This document shows positions 50,770 to 57,078 of a stretch of DNA of 64,000 nucleotides, one piece after another. The DNA comes from Alviniconcha marisindica (lineage: Eukaryota > Mollusca > Gastropoda > Provannidae). The DNA lies in the NCBI GenBank assembly GCA_018857735.1, contig JABMCL010001849.1:195001-259000 (forward strand), given 5' to 3'. Position 1 is the stretch's first letter; every line of letters begins with the position of its first letter. The position numbers and the translations under genes were made by a program. The notes under the pieces are model-generated. The model was given only the letters and a program-made list of their open reading frames with translations. It did no database searches and was not told where the DNA came from.

Positions 50770-52424
50770 ACACACACATGTTGGATGATAGGCACAGCTG
50801 TAAAAAATAAAGTTTAGAAACAGTTATTAAACAGGTGTATCTTTAGGGCAGCCTTGAAAGAGGAGGAAGAATCAGGGTGGCTGAGTGTTTCAACGTTTGG
50901 GGCAAACTGTTCCAAACAGTTGGGCCAGTGTAAGAAAACAATCCTTCAGCATAGGAGGAGTGGGATTGGGTGCTGGATATGTATCCTAATTATCTTGTTG
51001 GAGTGTCTGGTTGAAGGAGATTGGACAAATACTGAAGGGATGTGCCAGAGATGGAACTGCCGATGTACACACCATCTCTACTTGCAGGACTGGTCTACCT
51101 AGGTTTGTAAAAAGGCCTACAATCTCTGCTTGCAGGACTGGTCTACCTAGGTTTGTAAAAAGGCCGGTCTAAAGAGGAAAGACTTGAGCTGGTTTGAATT
51201 CAGAGTGGGGAGATTTTCCAGATTGGTAAGCAGTGAATTCCAGACAGGTGGAATGACGAAACTGAAACAGCACTCACCAAATGACTTCAAATTAAAATAA
51301 AATAAAATAAAAATCTTCTCTCTCGATGATCAGAGGGTGTATGGTGTTTGTTTGATAAGTGCAGGGCAAAGCTGAAAGGTAACACCGGAGTGTACCATTG
51401 AAATGACACTGCACGAAAGTTGTCACCTTGTACTTACAGAATTTTACAGGCAGCCAATGCACTTCAATTACAAGTGATGTCATGTGGTCTCACTTATGTT
51501 TCTTCAGAACAAGCCATTGTGATAGTATCCTCTATTATTATTACTGTTACCATTTCTATATTGACTACAGCAGTACACCGCCTGCTAGGAGCAAGACACA
51601 TAAGATGGCCACTGAAGTGACCTGAGAAGCAGAAGAAGAAGGATTTAAGGCGGAGGGGAAGGACAGCAGCAGAGGAGGAAGAGGAGGAGGTGGACAACTA
51701 CAACAAAGACAACACAGTACAACCAAAAACAAGTTATGGGGAGGGGTAATGTGTATGTGTGTGTATGGGGGGGGGGGGGGGAGAGAGAGAAAGAGAAAAG
51801 GAGAGGTGTAACTGGAGACAGAGACACAGTCATGCATGGCAGAGACAGTGACAAGAGACTGGGAGAGAACCACCGACACTGATGCACTGTCAATTCAGAT
51901 TAATATAAAGATTCAAATGATTAAAATTCAGATTCTTTATTCACCAAGTCTCAGCAGCCATAAAACCATAAGCAAATGTTGAAATGACAACGCTGACAAG
52001 CATCAACTAAGAATGAAAAGTAAGATGATGAGAATGAGAGTGGCAAAATGAGCAAGGCCCAACCAACCTTTGTATGGTCTGCAGGTGAAACAAAGAAGAA
52101 AGAGATGAGTGCACCATTGTCAAAAACCAGTTTGCTGTATGTTGTGCCATAGTCCTTTGACCTGTTTAAAACACACAAGCGTTATGTATTATGGACATGT
52201 GTTGCTTTGAGTGAGGGAATACAATGTAAAAGAATATTTACAATGTGCCTACACCTAATGTGAGCACAAAGTGCAAAATACAAAACAACAGGGTCAGCAA
52301 ATGTTTATGCAATTAAGAGAACAATCAAACCCTACTGGTACTAACCCTACTGGTACTAATTATATATAAATTATACATAAATAACATGACACCATTTCAT
52401 TTAACGTCTCTCTCATCACTTCCA

Positions 52425-52476
<52 letters not shown>

Positions 52477-54004
52477 CATACACACACATCACACACACAC
52501 ACACACACACACACAACAGTACACACAACCACACACTGTACGCATACAGGTAAGCTATACAGCAGTTTATTCAGTGTTCAGAGGGGAAAAGCTGGAAAAG
52601 AATTTGAAAGTCATCTGCATCTTAAATTGTATTTAAATTCCCTGATGTCAGAGTTCAGCTGCTTGTGATAGCCTTGGTCAAATATTTATCTTTTCTGAGA
52701 ACACCTGCATGCACATGAACACATTAAACCTGATAAAATGGTCCAGCATAAACATGGAGGAAAAAACACCAGTAAGTCTGATAGCAATAACAGCCTGAGA
52801 TTTCAAGTTTCAGATAAAATATGACTAAAAAAAAAAAAAAAAAAAAAATACACAACAAGATAAAGACTACTACACATTATTATTCTATGTGTGCACACAT
52901 TAAATGCATACATGTGCATGCAAAAGGAAAAGGGGGGTTGCATGCACAACGCATTTATTTCACATTTTGTTCACAAGCAGCCTAGATCAGTAGATGGATG
53001 CTGCCAGTAGCTTACAAGTGTGATTTATTGCTGAGACACAGCCCAGTTAAACAATGCTGTATTGATTTTTTCATACTCATGTGACACTGTCAGCATCATC
53101 ACCACTGGGTCACATGGCATCTAAGCAATGAATCTTAAAATAAACAGAATGCCTAACCTCAGACAAAGACCAAATCTGTTTTAATCAATACAGAATATGT
53201 CTGCCCTAGATCTGGTTAAGACTAACATTAGTTATAAATAATACATCAACACATCTAGTTTGGTTGCCTGTTGCAAAGATGTCAATGGTACAGAAAATAA
53301 TCAACTGGCAAACATTCACTTTCAGTGAAGTTTTGAATCATCACTGTGACCTTGACCTTGAAGATTAAAAAAATCTCATTTTGGTCATAATCTGGCTCAT
53401 GATGATCATGCATCATCATACCAAGTTTATCTACAAAAGGTTAAATCATTCACAAGATTAACATTCATGAAGTTTTGAACCTTTGCTCTGACAGTGACCT
53501 CAAGTACAGAAAAGCAAGTGTGAAAAATCAGTTTGGCACAAAACTGCCCTGTGCCTTTTGATATCATGTTGAGTTTTAGAAGGTGAGTTTTGTGAGCAAT
53601 AATTAACAGGCCCAGAAGCATAAAACAATGTCCAGTGTCTCAGCTCACCTGTGACACCTGCTGCTTCTTTTAAAGTTTTATGACAAGTTTGAAACTCAAG
53701 TCAACTTCTACATTCAAGATAAAATCAATAGGGCATTTTGATTTTTTTTAATAGAATGAGAAAGTCTGAAATGCTTTTGTTCCTGGCTGAAACATGTTTT
53801 CAGGAGGTTAGTTCCTTTAATGAGAGCTTTTCAGTTTTCAAAAGTCCATGACCATGAATAGCAATTCGGGAGGGTACAAAATTTAGCTGAATTTCATCTT
53901 AATGAAGGTTGATTTTTTGCTGCTAAGGGTAATATACTGAAATCATACTTGATGCAGTGGTACCACATGTATTGTCATACACACACATTCACACACACAC
54001 ACAG

Positions 54005-54063
<59 letters not shown>

Positions 54064-54067
54064 CTGA

Positions 54068-54137
<70 letters not shown>

Positions 54138-55585
54138 AATACATACTTTCTCACCATCAGGCCATTATTCTTTACTCCACAAGACACTGTAACTTACAGT
54201 AATGGCCACCCACCACTAAAACCAGAAGAAAAAACAAAACACAGATAATAACAGCTTTAGATACACAGCTAAAATTACACGCCTTACCTCCAAGTCTGGC
54301 TGTCTGCAACTCCAGTGGCATTGTATTTCAGTGTTAGAATGAACACAGCCTGCAATCACACAGAACAAAGAGGGAGCATAAGAATTTTTGGATGTTTTCA
54401 GACTGGTAATACTAATAGTAATACTAGTAACAGTGTCATTCTTTACCTCAAATTTCTAGTTCTCTTCATGCATACTTTATTACTATTAATTTTATACACT
54501 GTACAGAGTTCTGCATGTTCTAATGGGCAAATGGCGCAGGTCTGAAAATGTGTTTGCCACTAAATTTGATAGATTTATAGACCATCTATAGATTATTTAC
54601 ATGTTTTAATAATAATAATGGACGCGTTGAGTTTTAATTAGTTAACTATAATTTATTTATTTTTAAACTGATTCGCTTTCCTTCTAAAAATAGTATAAAC
54701 ATGAACAAGCAAGCATTAAAAAAGGAGAAAGAGTCAGTGTTATTATCATATAATTATGCCCATCACAACTCATATTCCTAACATGCAGAGACTGACCTTT
54801 ATTACATTATAATATTAAAAACTTCTGCTTCAGATACAACTGAAGAGGTCACATGAAGACAAACTTATTATTCATTTAATTAATTTCATAAAAAGTATCA
54901 TCCACACACAAGTAAAACTGTCTGGGCTTTGCACAGCCAACTGCAATACACATTATGGAATTGAAGCATGTGGAGGGGTAAAATAAAACTTAAAACTGGA
55001 CTTTCCTCTCAAATCATCATAAGCATTTTTATCTTCATCTTCATCAGTTGATTAAATTGTTTCATGGACTAATAATAGTAATGTGATGAAAAAGTTCATC
55101 TTTACTGACCAGTTCATGGACTGATAAGATAGGATAAATGAACGACTGACTGAAAGTTAACTGTTTTTTATTTTATTTTACAAATTTACACACTGTCATA
55201 AACATGATGAAGCTTCATATTATTGTATTATACTATCAATACACATAATACATGTTAATTCAGCTCCCGACCAAGCTTTTCTTATCAGGTTGAGTTCTAT
55301 CCCGACTTTATGGCTTTAGTTTGTTTACACAGGGGCATTGTAATTTTCTAACAAAGCCCACATATTCTCACATTTTTATTTTTGTTCACTTAGTTACTGT
55401 TTCATATTAAATTTAAAGGGTCTGTTTAAAACAATGTGTGCACTATCTATAGATGGTGCATAAAAGCCCTATCACAATATCAGTATCGCCTACTAAAGCC
55501 ATCAACAGTATTAGTATTACTATTACAGACAATTTTAACAATTATGTAAGTGATGCAAGGGACAGATCATAATTATAATGTTTAT

Positions 55586-55655
<70 letters not shown>

Positions 55656-57078
55656 TGTTTCAAGACACATGCACTGATCATGGGTGACTGTGACACTGAC
55701 CATGACAGATTTATGCCACCTTAAGCAGAGCTTTGAACTCCCTAATCTTGGAGAAAGAATTTACAGCTCTGTTAGTGTTACAGTCATATTACTGTTTGCA
55801 TTATTCATTACTGCATTAGATGAATGGAAACTTCCATAACGTATACAACTTCAAATAGGACTTTGATCATTTTGATTTTGTACTCCATGCATTTAATTGT
55901 GTACAGACTGAAACTTATAAAATCGGTGGATGGATTTAAAGCAGTTAAACATAAGGAGATTGAAGGCTGGTAAGTAACTAATTATAACAGAAGCGGGAGT
56001 TTTAGTAGTAGTAATTAGTAGAAACAATTTTATTTTTTTATGGCAGCATCCTTAGGCTTTACCTATTTATCATTCTTGTACAATGACTACATTAGTACAT
56101 GACCATAAAAACAGTTCACAAATCTTTGCAGATGACCAAAGGGTTATGCTAAATTATTTGCAGGGTCAATTATACATCATAAATTATGTATACAAATCAA
56201 TATAACTACTACAAAGTAGTAGTACAAACTGGGATTCTAATTTACACCAGGATTTATAACTGAAATTTTAGTTTCAATAAGCTAGAAAAAGTAGAATGCA
56301 ATTTATTGCAACATAAACACTACAGACAAGGATGCAAATTAGGTTAATGGGGCATATACAGCAGTGAGGCCTTCCCTAGTCCTTGATATTACTAGTGAGC
56401 TACAAGTACAGTATGCACAGTGACTAGTCTATTATTAACCATAGCACATACATGTATAACTGCACTTAAAACATACTTTGACTTTGAGTTTGAATAATAT
56501 TATGTGGACTGAAGAGGCATGGATCTGGAATCAGCTGTGGCCATGAAATGTGACACCTAGTCAACAGCACAAACAAGTTTACCTTTGAAGCTGTCATGCA
56601 CAAACTTAGTGCAGCATGACACAATTTTGCTGAGTGAAAACTGAAATTTTATACCAAAGGGACAATTCTTAAAATTACATTGAATCTACCATTATCAGTT
56701 GTTAAAAACTGAACGCACCAAAATACATCATATCATGAAACACATTAGCGGCAAAACAAAAAATAATGAGTAAACACAATGTACCTCGCTCTTCAGCTTT
56801 CCGGACCAGTGAACATAAGCCTGAGTGTGGTCCTCAGTGCCATTCAAAACAACTCCCTTTGATATCATTTTTCCAGCATCAGTGGCGGTTCGTCGTTGCC
56901 GAAATAACAGCTGTCTGGCATGATTTATGTTCAGTCTCTGAAGTGGTCTGGATGCGTGGTTCGTATTCTTGTATGCAAGAATAGCACCATCAATGCTTAC
57001 GGTTGATATCAACATAAACAAAACCACAACAGTAATTCCCGGATCCATGTTGTCCATGCTTTGCGTATCTGATATCAT
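17772..57078 (-). CDS. VPS10-domain sorting receptor, sortilin/SorCS family, 25 coding exons
   Basis: A type I membrane receptor (about 1,146 aa) of the family that sorts cargo between Golgi, surface and endosomes. N to C: signal peptide (exon 1); propeptide ending in a furin site RQRR (residues 60-63); VPS10 beta-propeller (exons 1-13) with Asp-box repeats such as SKDYGTTYSK, SMNFGSNW, SFDRGGNW, SVDGGWTW and TYDEGKTW; a 10CC module with exactly ten cysteines (exons 14-17); two PKD-like domains (exons 17-20); a juxtamembrane module (exons 21-23); a membrane helix (exon 24); and a tail with YSLV and DTDALL followed by an acidic cluster. PKD domains and length fit SorCS; the 10CC wording (EDFECDFGF, YRKVGSDKCVGG) and the tail resemble sortilin. 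Splice phases agree throughout, except for a one-base frameshift in exon 6 (48630) and a phase clash between exons 20 and 21. Which orthologue it is remains open. Confidence 0.93.
18110..18320 (-). repeat. Degenerate repeat that includes the exon 24 5' splice site
   Basis: The plus-strand phrase TGAAGTGGACTGACCTGCC recurs in variants near 18121, 18231, 18266 and 18294 (GATGTGGACTGACCTGCG). The last copy is the real donor (GTCAGTCC on the minus strand). Confidence 0.55.
18306..18441 (-). CDS. VPS10 receptor exon 24, transmembrane helix
   Basis: 136 bases: a Gly/Asp stalk (DGGGGDSGGDDSNKKKG), then the helix MYIAIPIVLLAALVTVLVLV and YYRR stop-transfer. Acceptor TTCCAG, donor CAG|GTCAGT, phase 2. 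Confidence 0.92.
18782..19363. mobile_element. piggyBac-type MITE, 582 bp, TTAA flanked
   Basis: TTAA at 18778-18781 is followed by CCCACTTGGCCCCAGAC, and the exact reverse complement of that 17-mer precedes TTAA at 19364-19367. A TTAA target duplication with inverted repeats starting CCC is the signature of piggyBac elements. No transposase frame lies inside, so it is non-autonomous. It sits in receptor intron 23. Confidence 0.88.
19721..19789 (+). repeat. (AG)n microsatellite
   Basis: About 34 AG units, followed by short CA and TA runs to about 19816. Confidence 0.95.
19849..19963 (-). CDS. VPS10 receptor exon 23
   Basis: 115 bases encoding IVQTFVSMVGNKTLSLFRTA and GLPKSFGDINVTSIKIIK (SorCS: QIVETLFNALNQNLVQFELK). 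Acceptor CTCCACAG, donor AAG|GTCTGT, phase 1. Confidence 0.87.
19967..20038 (+). repeat. 21-bp minisatellite abutting the exon 23 acceptor
   Basis: GGAGATGGAATCAATGGAATT is repeated about three times, starting within a few bases of the exon 23 acceptor. On the minus strand it forms CCATCTCCA/TTCCATT, i.e. it extends the pyrimidine-rich tract. Confidence 0.75.
20706..20828 (-). CDS. VPS10 receptor exon 22
   Basis: 41 codons, MLGIKRDRLAVSINSTAPVR, LDVLVLPRPPKSPP and EITKEQ (SorCS: VPGQHILVAVLPGLPTTAELF). Acceptor TTACCAG|ATG is copied many times in the array directly above. Donor CAG|GTAAAA. Confidence 0.88.
20829..21520 (-). repeat. Minisatellite made of the exon 22 3' splice site (25-bp then 38-bp units)
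   Basis: Plus-strand CATCTGGTAA lies at 20826 (the real acceptor), then 20851, 20876, 20901, 20926, 20951, 20976 (one change) and 21001, an exact 25-base period. Beyond 21010 the unit becomes about 38 bp with CATCTGATAAC, about 13 copies. Every copy reads TTAYCAG|ATG on the minus strand. Confidence 0.93.
22440..22700 (+). mobile_element. SINE-like dispersed repeat fragments
   Basis: GTGTGAAAGTAAAGGTGGCC, GTCCTGGGCTCCCC and TGGTTTCTGTGG...GTAAGCA blocks recur here. They match a second copy at 25228-25300, which has GTGTGAAAGTCGAGGTGGCC and CCTGTCCCTAATAAGC. Copies in both places are partial. Confidence 0.5.
22700..25225. other. Receptor intron 21, part without recognised genes
   Basis: No exon of the receptor and no transposon frame was found. 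Short CA and GA tracts occur near 24180 and 24340-24520. Confidence 0.45.
25228..25300 (+). mobile_element. SINE-like dispersed repeat fragment, second copy
   Basis: It shares GAGGTGGCCGTCCTGGGCTT-type wording with 22590-22660 and runs straight into the (GT)n tract, as SINE tails often do. Confidence 0.5.
25300..25740 (+). repeat. Interrupted (GT)n / G-T-rich low-complexity tract
   Basis: GT, TTTTG and GGGG runs almost to the exclusion of A and C. Long open frames on both strands here are compositional artefacts. Confidence 0.9.
25740..27110 (+). repeat. Tandem macro-repeat with microsatellite joints
   Basis: A complex unit recurs three times here and once more at 28700-29040. Its order is CCCGAACTCTCGG-like, then TTTGATCCCTGGACA, TTTTCTACA/CTTTAT, CACCTTTTAAGCCCTTTTTT, GTACAGGAA, GTACCAGGGCGGTAC, TTTCTCGGGTG and GATTGGATATAG. 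It is then followed each time by (GT)n and often (GA)n, e.g. (GA)n at 26360-26427. Confidence 0.75.
27356..28695 (-). mobile_element. Internally deleted piggyBac transposon
   Basis: The element's 5' end is at 28695: on the minus strand TTAA (28696-28699) is followed by CCCAATGCCAAAAG. The coding region starts with the ATG at 28466 (MAEEDGLAPQRC). It runs through an acidic segment and a basic stretch (RKRRRKTRKKTQKR) to TEEGKIGVSHDLPVDVTPFD near 28020. There it jumps frame directly to DKRPVAVLSTNSQ, YNVNMDGVDLADQ, WLLQTAMVNAFLIWK and the C-terminal Cys-rich tail (NCYRC), with its stop at 27356. Most of the catalytic domain, including the first two Asp of the DDD triad, is missing. The matching 3' inverted repeat was not found, so the copy is dead. 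It has inserted in the macro-repeat of receptor intron 21. Confidence 0.88.
28700..29040 (+). repeat. Fourth copy of the macro-repeat, with (GT)n and (GA)n
   Basis: It starts GAGTATTCGAAAGGTACAGG, then GGTACCAGGACGGTAC and TTTCTCGGGTGACTTAAAGA, matching 26555-26670. (GT)n, TATA and (GA)n tracts follow to 29035. Confidence 0.8.
29212..29560 (-). pseudogene. LINE fragment 1 (RT C-terminal region)
   Basis: The minus frame contains CKSY, NGHGLRF, TIEDECRVLFVCSFYSQLR and a Leu-rich end. It corresponds to the post-RT region with a degraded Cys cluster typical of LINE ORF2 C-termini (e.g. EDEVHFVLCCPxxxxLR). Only about 110 residues are left. Confidence 0.6.
29565..30640 (-). mobile_element. 5'-truncated non-LTR retrotransposon (LINE)
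   Basis: From about 30630 the minus strand encodes VQPIVLYGAEIWGLDSSSS, HLFGLKHYLGVDRRTPNDLV and GEVGRFPIQ, the RT thumb and connection. It ends with the Cys cluster CPLCLSAVENEVRFVLCCPA and FEDLRHEFI, with a stop near 29894. The 3' end runs into GCCTTATTGAATAAA. The endonuclease and the RT palm are absent, the usual 5' truncation. Similar ~60-base segments flank it (29505-29565 and 30625-30690). Confidence 0.85.
31092..31168 (-). mobile_element. tRNA-derived SINE head
   Basis: On the minus strand TAGCTCAGTGG (perfect A box, 31151-31161) is followed by GGGTTCAATTCC (B box, 31098-31109), at tRNA-like spacing. Confidence 0.75.
31170..31786. other. Receptor intron 21, exon-proximal end
   Basis: No gene recognised. 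ACCAGGTGACCTCCAAAGTG and TTCAGCTGGGGAA near 31700 match a piece near 22100, so an old dispersed repeat is likely. Confidence 0.4.
31787..31930 (-). CDS. VPS10 receptor exon 21, post-PKD module
   Basis: Frame GTVMNVPDDGVMVQLSFSQN, VGRLFDRISYFEERV to ELAL (SorCS: LLSFSPNLDYHNPDIPEWRKDI). The donor CTG|GTCAGT is phase 0 and fits exon 22. The acceptor is uncertain (AG at 31931 or at 31949); neither joins exon 20 in frame. Confidence 0.75.
32186..32243 (+). repeat. (CA)n microsatellite
   Basis: About 29 CA units in receptor intron 20. Confidence 0.95.
32400..32885 (+). mobile_element. LINE 3'-end relic
   Basis: The plus strand reads SSLRSSADTPMLKFQCFNRK, FSHFGPHIWNNLPQDIRH, a stop, and TLSSFKSKLKTFLF. 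This is the recurrent C-terminal wording of several animal non-LTR elements (GPxxWNSLPxxIR...SSFKSxLKTYLF). A GCACTT...AGGC...ATTATTATTATC tail follows at 32825-32876. It lies in receptor intron 20. Confidence 0.75.
33048..33186 (-). CDS. VPS10 receptor exon 20, PKD-like domain 2, second half
   Basis: 139 bases encoding VGGQKETLTWDSHAMHTYKK, PGNYIMSITAVNSVSAITK and VPIKVI. The strong donor ATTG|GTAAGC leaves phase 1, which does not fit the visible exon 21 frame. Confidence 0.85.
33632..33771 (-). CDS. VPS10 receptor exon 19, PKD-like domain 2, first half
   Basis: 140 bases encoding DAVHTVAVFKSWAANVGFPV, NVSVATNLRS and LHFLYRFGDE (SorCS: IQLDFGDG). Donor GAG|GTCAGT, phase 0. Confidence 0.88.
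34189..34269 (+). repeat. (GA)n microsatellite
   Basis: About 40 GA units with one AA interruption, in receptor intron 18. Confidence 0.95.
34416..34602 (-). CDS. VPS10 receptor exon 18, PKD-like domain 1
   Basis: 187 bases encoding TLYVWNFNDT, then HSFSKAGIYYVSVNASNSKG and VVRIRVE, the beta-sandwich wording of PKD domains (W-x-F-x-D ... F-x-x-x-G-x-Y-x-V-x-V-x-A-x-N). Phase 1 exit. Confidence 0.9.
34980..35370 (+). repeat. 36-bp minisatellite, two subfamilies
   Basis: Five units like GAGGTGGAATGAAGATTAAA are followed by about six like GCGGTGGAAGGAAGAAGAGA, all 36 bases apart. The period is a multiple of three, so all frames stay open. Intron 17. Confidence 0.92.
35524..35701 (-). CDS. VPS10 receptor exon 17, end of 10CC, start of PKD 1
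   Basis: 178 bases encoding GYRKVGSDKCVGGV (sortilin: GYRKIPGDKCQGGV), NATCPLAAPDHLLLVANV and IHFHLSQKR. Last two cysteines of the 10CC module. Donor CGG|GTCAGT, phase 0. Noticeably GC-rich. Confidence 0.92.
36080..36150 (-). mobile_element. LINE/SINE 3'-tail fragment
   Basis: ATTATAATAATAATAAAAG followed by GTATTTGTAAAGTGC is the reverse of the common GCRCTTTATAAATNATTATT tail. Confidence 0.4.
36380..36500 (+). repeat. (CA)n microsatellite complex
   Basis: CA runs with interruptions and a (CTCA)n end, in receptor intron 16 just below exon 16. Confidence 0.9.
36517..36627 (-). CDS. VPS10 receptor exon 16, 10CC module
   Basis: 111 bases encoding CDFGFSLQGDKCVQESWFDD and IATNCTEGANISKSQ. Acceptor GTTGCAG, donor GGG|GTCAGT, phase 2. 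Confidence 0.9.
36735..37020 (+). repeat. 34-bp minisatellite, about 8 copies
   Basis: Units containing CCGCCAATCCTGGTCAGCAG and CTGGCCTCAATCAT, in receptor intron 15. Confidence 0.9.
37058..37141 (+). mobile_element. tRNA-derived SINE head
   Basis: GTAGCTCAAGTGGTTAAGTC (A box) and GTGGTTCAATCCCTGC (B box) sit about 50 bases apart, directly after the 34-bp array. Confidence 0.7.
37301..37440 (-). CDS. VPS10 receptor exon 15, 10CC module
   Basis: 140 bases encoding TFQEQCLLGQRVQIKRRLRD, SKCFNGEDFV and NKTCKCENEDFE (sortilin: [20 protein letters not shown]...CLCSLEDF). Donor GTG|GTAAGT, phase 2. Confidence 0.93.
37630..37735 (+). repeat. ~51-bp tandem duplication in intron 14
   Basis: CATATCTGTGACTAAAACTC then ATTCAGCAAGCA and GTTGTTTTTCTC, twice. 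Confidence 0.8.
37762..37885 (-). CDS. VPS10 receptor exon 14, start of 10CC module
   Basis: 124 bases encoding SIYGHENTSAAWTMIKLNFS then SRKCSNSDYTFWIPS (SorCS: VFGHFS...EWQLVKVDY...CTKEDYQTW). First of the ten cysteines. Donor AGC|GTGAGT. Confidence 0.92.
38455..38905 (+). repeat. Dispersed repeat copy B with internal 59-bp array (5 copies)
   Basis: CTTCATGACCTG recurs at 38493, 38552, 38611, 38670 and 38729, an exact 59-base period. The outer parts match the single-copy version at 13055-13310, so one internal segment was amplified in this copy only. Intron 13. Confidence 0.8.
39115..39425 (+). mobile_element. tRNA-derived SINE with GAA-rich tail
   Basis: TAGTTAAGTTGGTCGAGTG (A-box region) and GGTTCAATTCCC (B box) open an element of about 310 bases that ends in GAAGAAGAAGAAGG. 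It lies in receptor intron 13, close to exon 13. Confidence 0.65.
39461..39568 (-). CDS. VPS10 receptor exon 13, end of the propeller
   Basis: 108 bases encoding FTYDEGKTWQSEHFGSKKL and VDGVLNEPDINTVVV. This is the last Asp box. Donor CAG|GTGGGT, phase 2. Confidence 0.92.
40230..40327 (-). CDS. VPS10 receptor exon 12
   Basis: 98 bases encoding SSLLGVYHFNILDQGSLITA then IKTGDQEHTLQA (sortilin: YYTILDSGGIIVAIEH). Donor CA|GTGAGT, phase 2. Confidence 0.9.
40619..40798 (-). CDS. VPS10 receptor exon 11
   Basis: 60 codons, DDCALLLRLDMASF, APGFIIAHGHYG, then the Asp box VFTSVDGGWTWSK (sortilin: GIVIAHGSVG...YISDDGGYSWTK). Donor AAG|GTTAGT. Confidence 0.92.
41257..41406 (-). CDS. VPS10 receptor exon 10
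   Basis: 50 codons, VQGLNGTFLANQQL, then the Asp box SLISFDRGGNWLEIPPP and CTSKNE (SorCS: GIKGIFLANKK...YNKGRDWRLLQAP). Donor GAG|GTGACT. Confidence 0.92.
41740..41910 (+). repeat. 26-bp minisatellite, about 7 copies
   Basis: GACAACACAAAGAAGCTGTG then TCACCT, in receptor intron 9. Confidence 0.93.
42312..42485 (-). CDS. VPS10 receptor exon 9
   Basis: 58 codons, DFLVVDADAGQVFIAVNHGD, SLYLSDPTGRFYVLSL, to WFDVDMHK (SorCS: QVFAAVQEW...NLYISDTRG). Donor AAG|GTGAGT, phase 0. Confidence 0.92.
43194..43289 (-). CDS. VPS10 receptor exon 8
   Basis: 32 codons, KSNLDGTDSHMMVSHKRQHF to PDNVQTK (SorCS: YYVSYRREAFAQIKLP). Donor AAG|GTATGT. Confidence 0.9.
43462..43520 (+). repeat. (CA)n microsatellite
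   Basis: About 28 CA units in receptor intron 7. Confidence 0.95.
44300..45384 (-). repeat. 119-bp minisatellite containing eight copies of the exon 7 5' splice site
   Basis: Plus-strand CTGCACAAAGATATAC (the last 16 exonic bases of exon 7, reversed) occurs at 44451, 44570, 44689, 44797, 44920, 45039, 45158 and 45277, and once for real at 45385. Periods are 119, 119, 108, 123, 119, 119, 119, 108. Each copy is preceded by CCCAATTAC, so the minus strand repeats ...GTGCAG|GTAATTGGG. The rest of the unit is CA-rich intron sequence. Confidence 0.96.
45385..45515 (-). CDS. VPS10 receptor exon 7
   Basis: 131 bases encoding DSEQAYYKRCTIPDCKARGD to LLINEYIFVQ (SorCS: YLTCRIQEC...VQDEYIFIQV). Its last 16 bases and donor CAG|GTAATT are copied in the adjacent 119-bp array. 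Confidence 0.92.
45560..48360 (+). repeat. ~66-bp satellite block, three diverged sub-arrays, intron 6
   Basis: All units share CAGTTCAG[A/G]TCA, TGGTATC and CAGTGATGYRCTG-type blocks. Sub-array 1 (about 45940-46340) has CAGCTGAAGTTGCTACGCTA. Sub-array 2 (about 46380-47550) has AATCTACTGAACTGGCTG, about 18 copies. Sub-array 3 (about 47660-48345) has ATGCAATATGTAGGTTCA, about 9 copies. Degenerate units precede sub-array 1. The array fills nearly the whole intron. Confidence 0.93.
48590..48646 (-). CDS. VPS10 receptor exon 6, frameshifted by one base
   Basis: 57 bases. After the acceptor GTGCAG the frame gives W-GVNGI and then hits TGA. Ignoring one T at 48630 the same exon continues DGPKIVHMEVQPQ (SorCS: LVHMEA) and exits in phase 1. 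That is exactly the phase exon 7 needs. See findings. Confidence 0.8.
49107..49177 (-). CDS. VPS10 receptor exon 5
   Basis: 71 bases encoding LYVSMNFGSNWTLLQSDVNP then RFF plus two bases of Trp. SorCS has LYSSMDFGRRW and RFYW. Donor CTG|GTGAGT, phase 2. Confidence 0.9.
49480..50125 (+). repeat. ~45-bp minisatellite, about 12 copies, intron 4
   Basis: GCACTGACATAAATGAACAC then AAACCAGTGTTCATCCCTATTA. The 45-base period keeps frames open on both strands, giving repeat-encoded open frames with no gene behind them. Confidence 0.93.
50281..50436 (-). CDS. VPS10 receptor exon 4
   Basis: 52 codons, MVFTDIKNKRLYMSAD to LLYDYYHRK, a blade of the propeller. Acceptor GTTCAG, donor AAG|GTGAGG. Confidence 0.9.
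50558..50618 (+). repeat. (TA)n microsatellite
   Basis: About 29 TA units, followed by (ATAATA) and (CA)n to 50775. Confidence 0.95.
50615..51290 (-). mobile_element. LINE/SINE 3'-region relic
   Basis: On the minus strand GTAAAGTGCCCTGTGTTCCC, CTATAGAAATCTCC and ATTGTTATTGTTATTATCA form a typical element tail. Upstream (50820-51260 on the plus strand) come AGGTGTATCTTTAGGGCAGC and TTCCAAACAGTTGGGCCAG, wording common in old interspersed repeats. No readable protein. Receptor intron 3. Confidence 0.45.
52068..52161 (-). CDS. VPS10 receptor exon 3
   Basis: 94 bases encoding RSKDYGTTYSKL (an Asp-box-like repeat; SorCS has RSTDYGTTYEKL) and ISFFFVSPADHTK. Donor AAG|GTTGGT, phase 0. Confidence 0.92.
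52429..52515 (+). repeat. (CA)n microsatellite
   Basis: Two CA runs with short interruptions in receptor intron 2. A poly-A run lies at about 52825-52848. Confidence 0.92.
53985..54135 (+). repeat. Long (CA)n microsatellite
   Basis: About 150 bases of CA with one ATGCTGAG interruption, about 150 bases downstream of exon 2 in transcript order. Confidence 0.95.
54288..54349 (-). CDS. VPS10 receptor exon 2
   Basis: 62 bases encoding AVFILTLKYNATGVADSQTW, ending in phase 2. Acceptor ATTGCAG, donor GAG|GTAAGG. Matches SorCS VILILTK...W. Confidence 0.9.
54350..56784 (-). other. Receptor intron 1
   Basis: AT-rich intron with a (TA)n microsatellite at about 55596-55653. No exon, gene or transposon end was recognised. 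Confidence 0.5.
56785..57078 (-). CDS. VPS10 receptor exon 1: signal peptide, propeptide, start of VPS10 domain
   Basis: 98 codons. ATGs at 57078, 57057 and 57048 are in frame; MDPGITVVVLFMLISTVS from the third is the best signal peptide. The furin site FRQRR precedes TATDAG. The exon ends YVHWSGKLKSE (SorCS: VHWSGHNSS). Donor GAG|GTACAT, phase 0. Confidence 0.9.
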
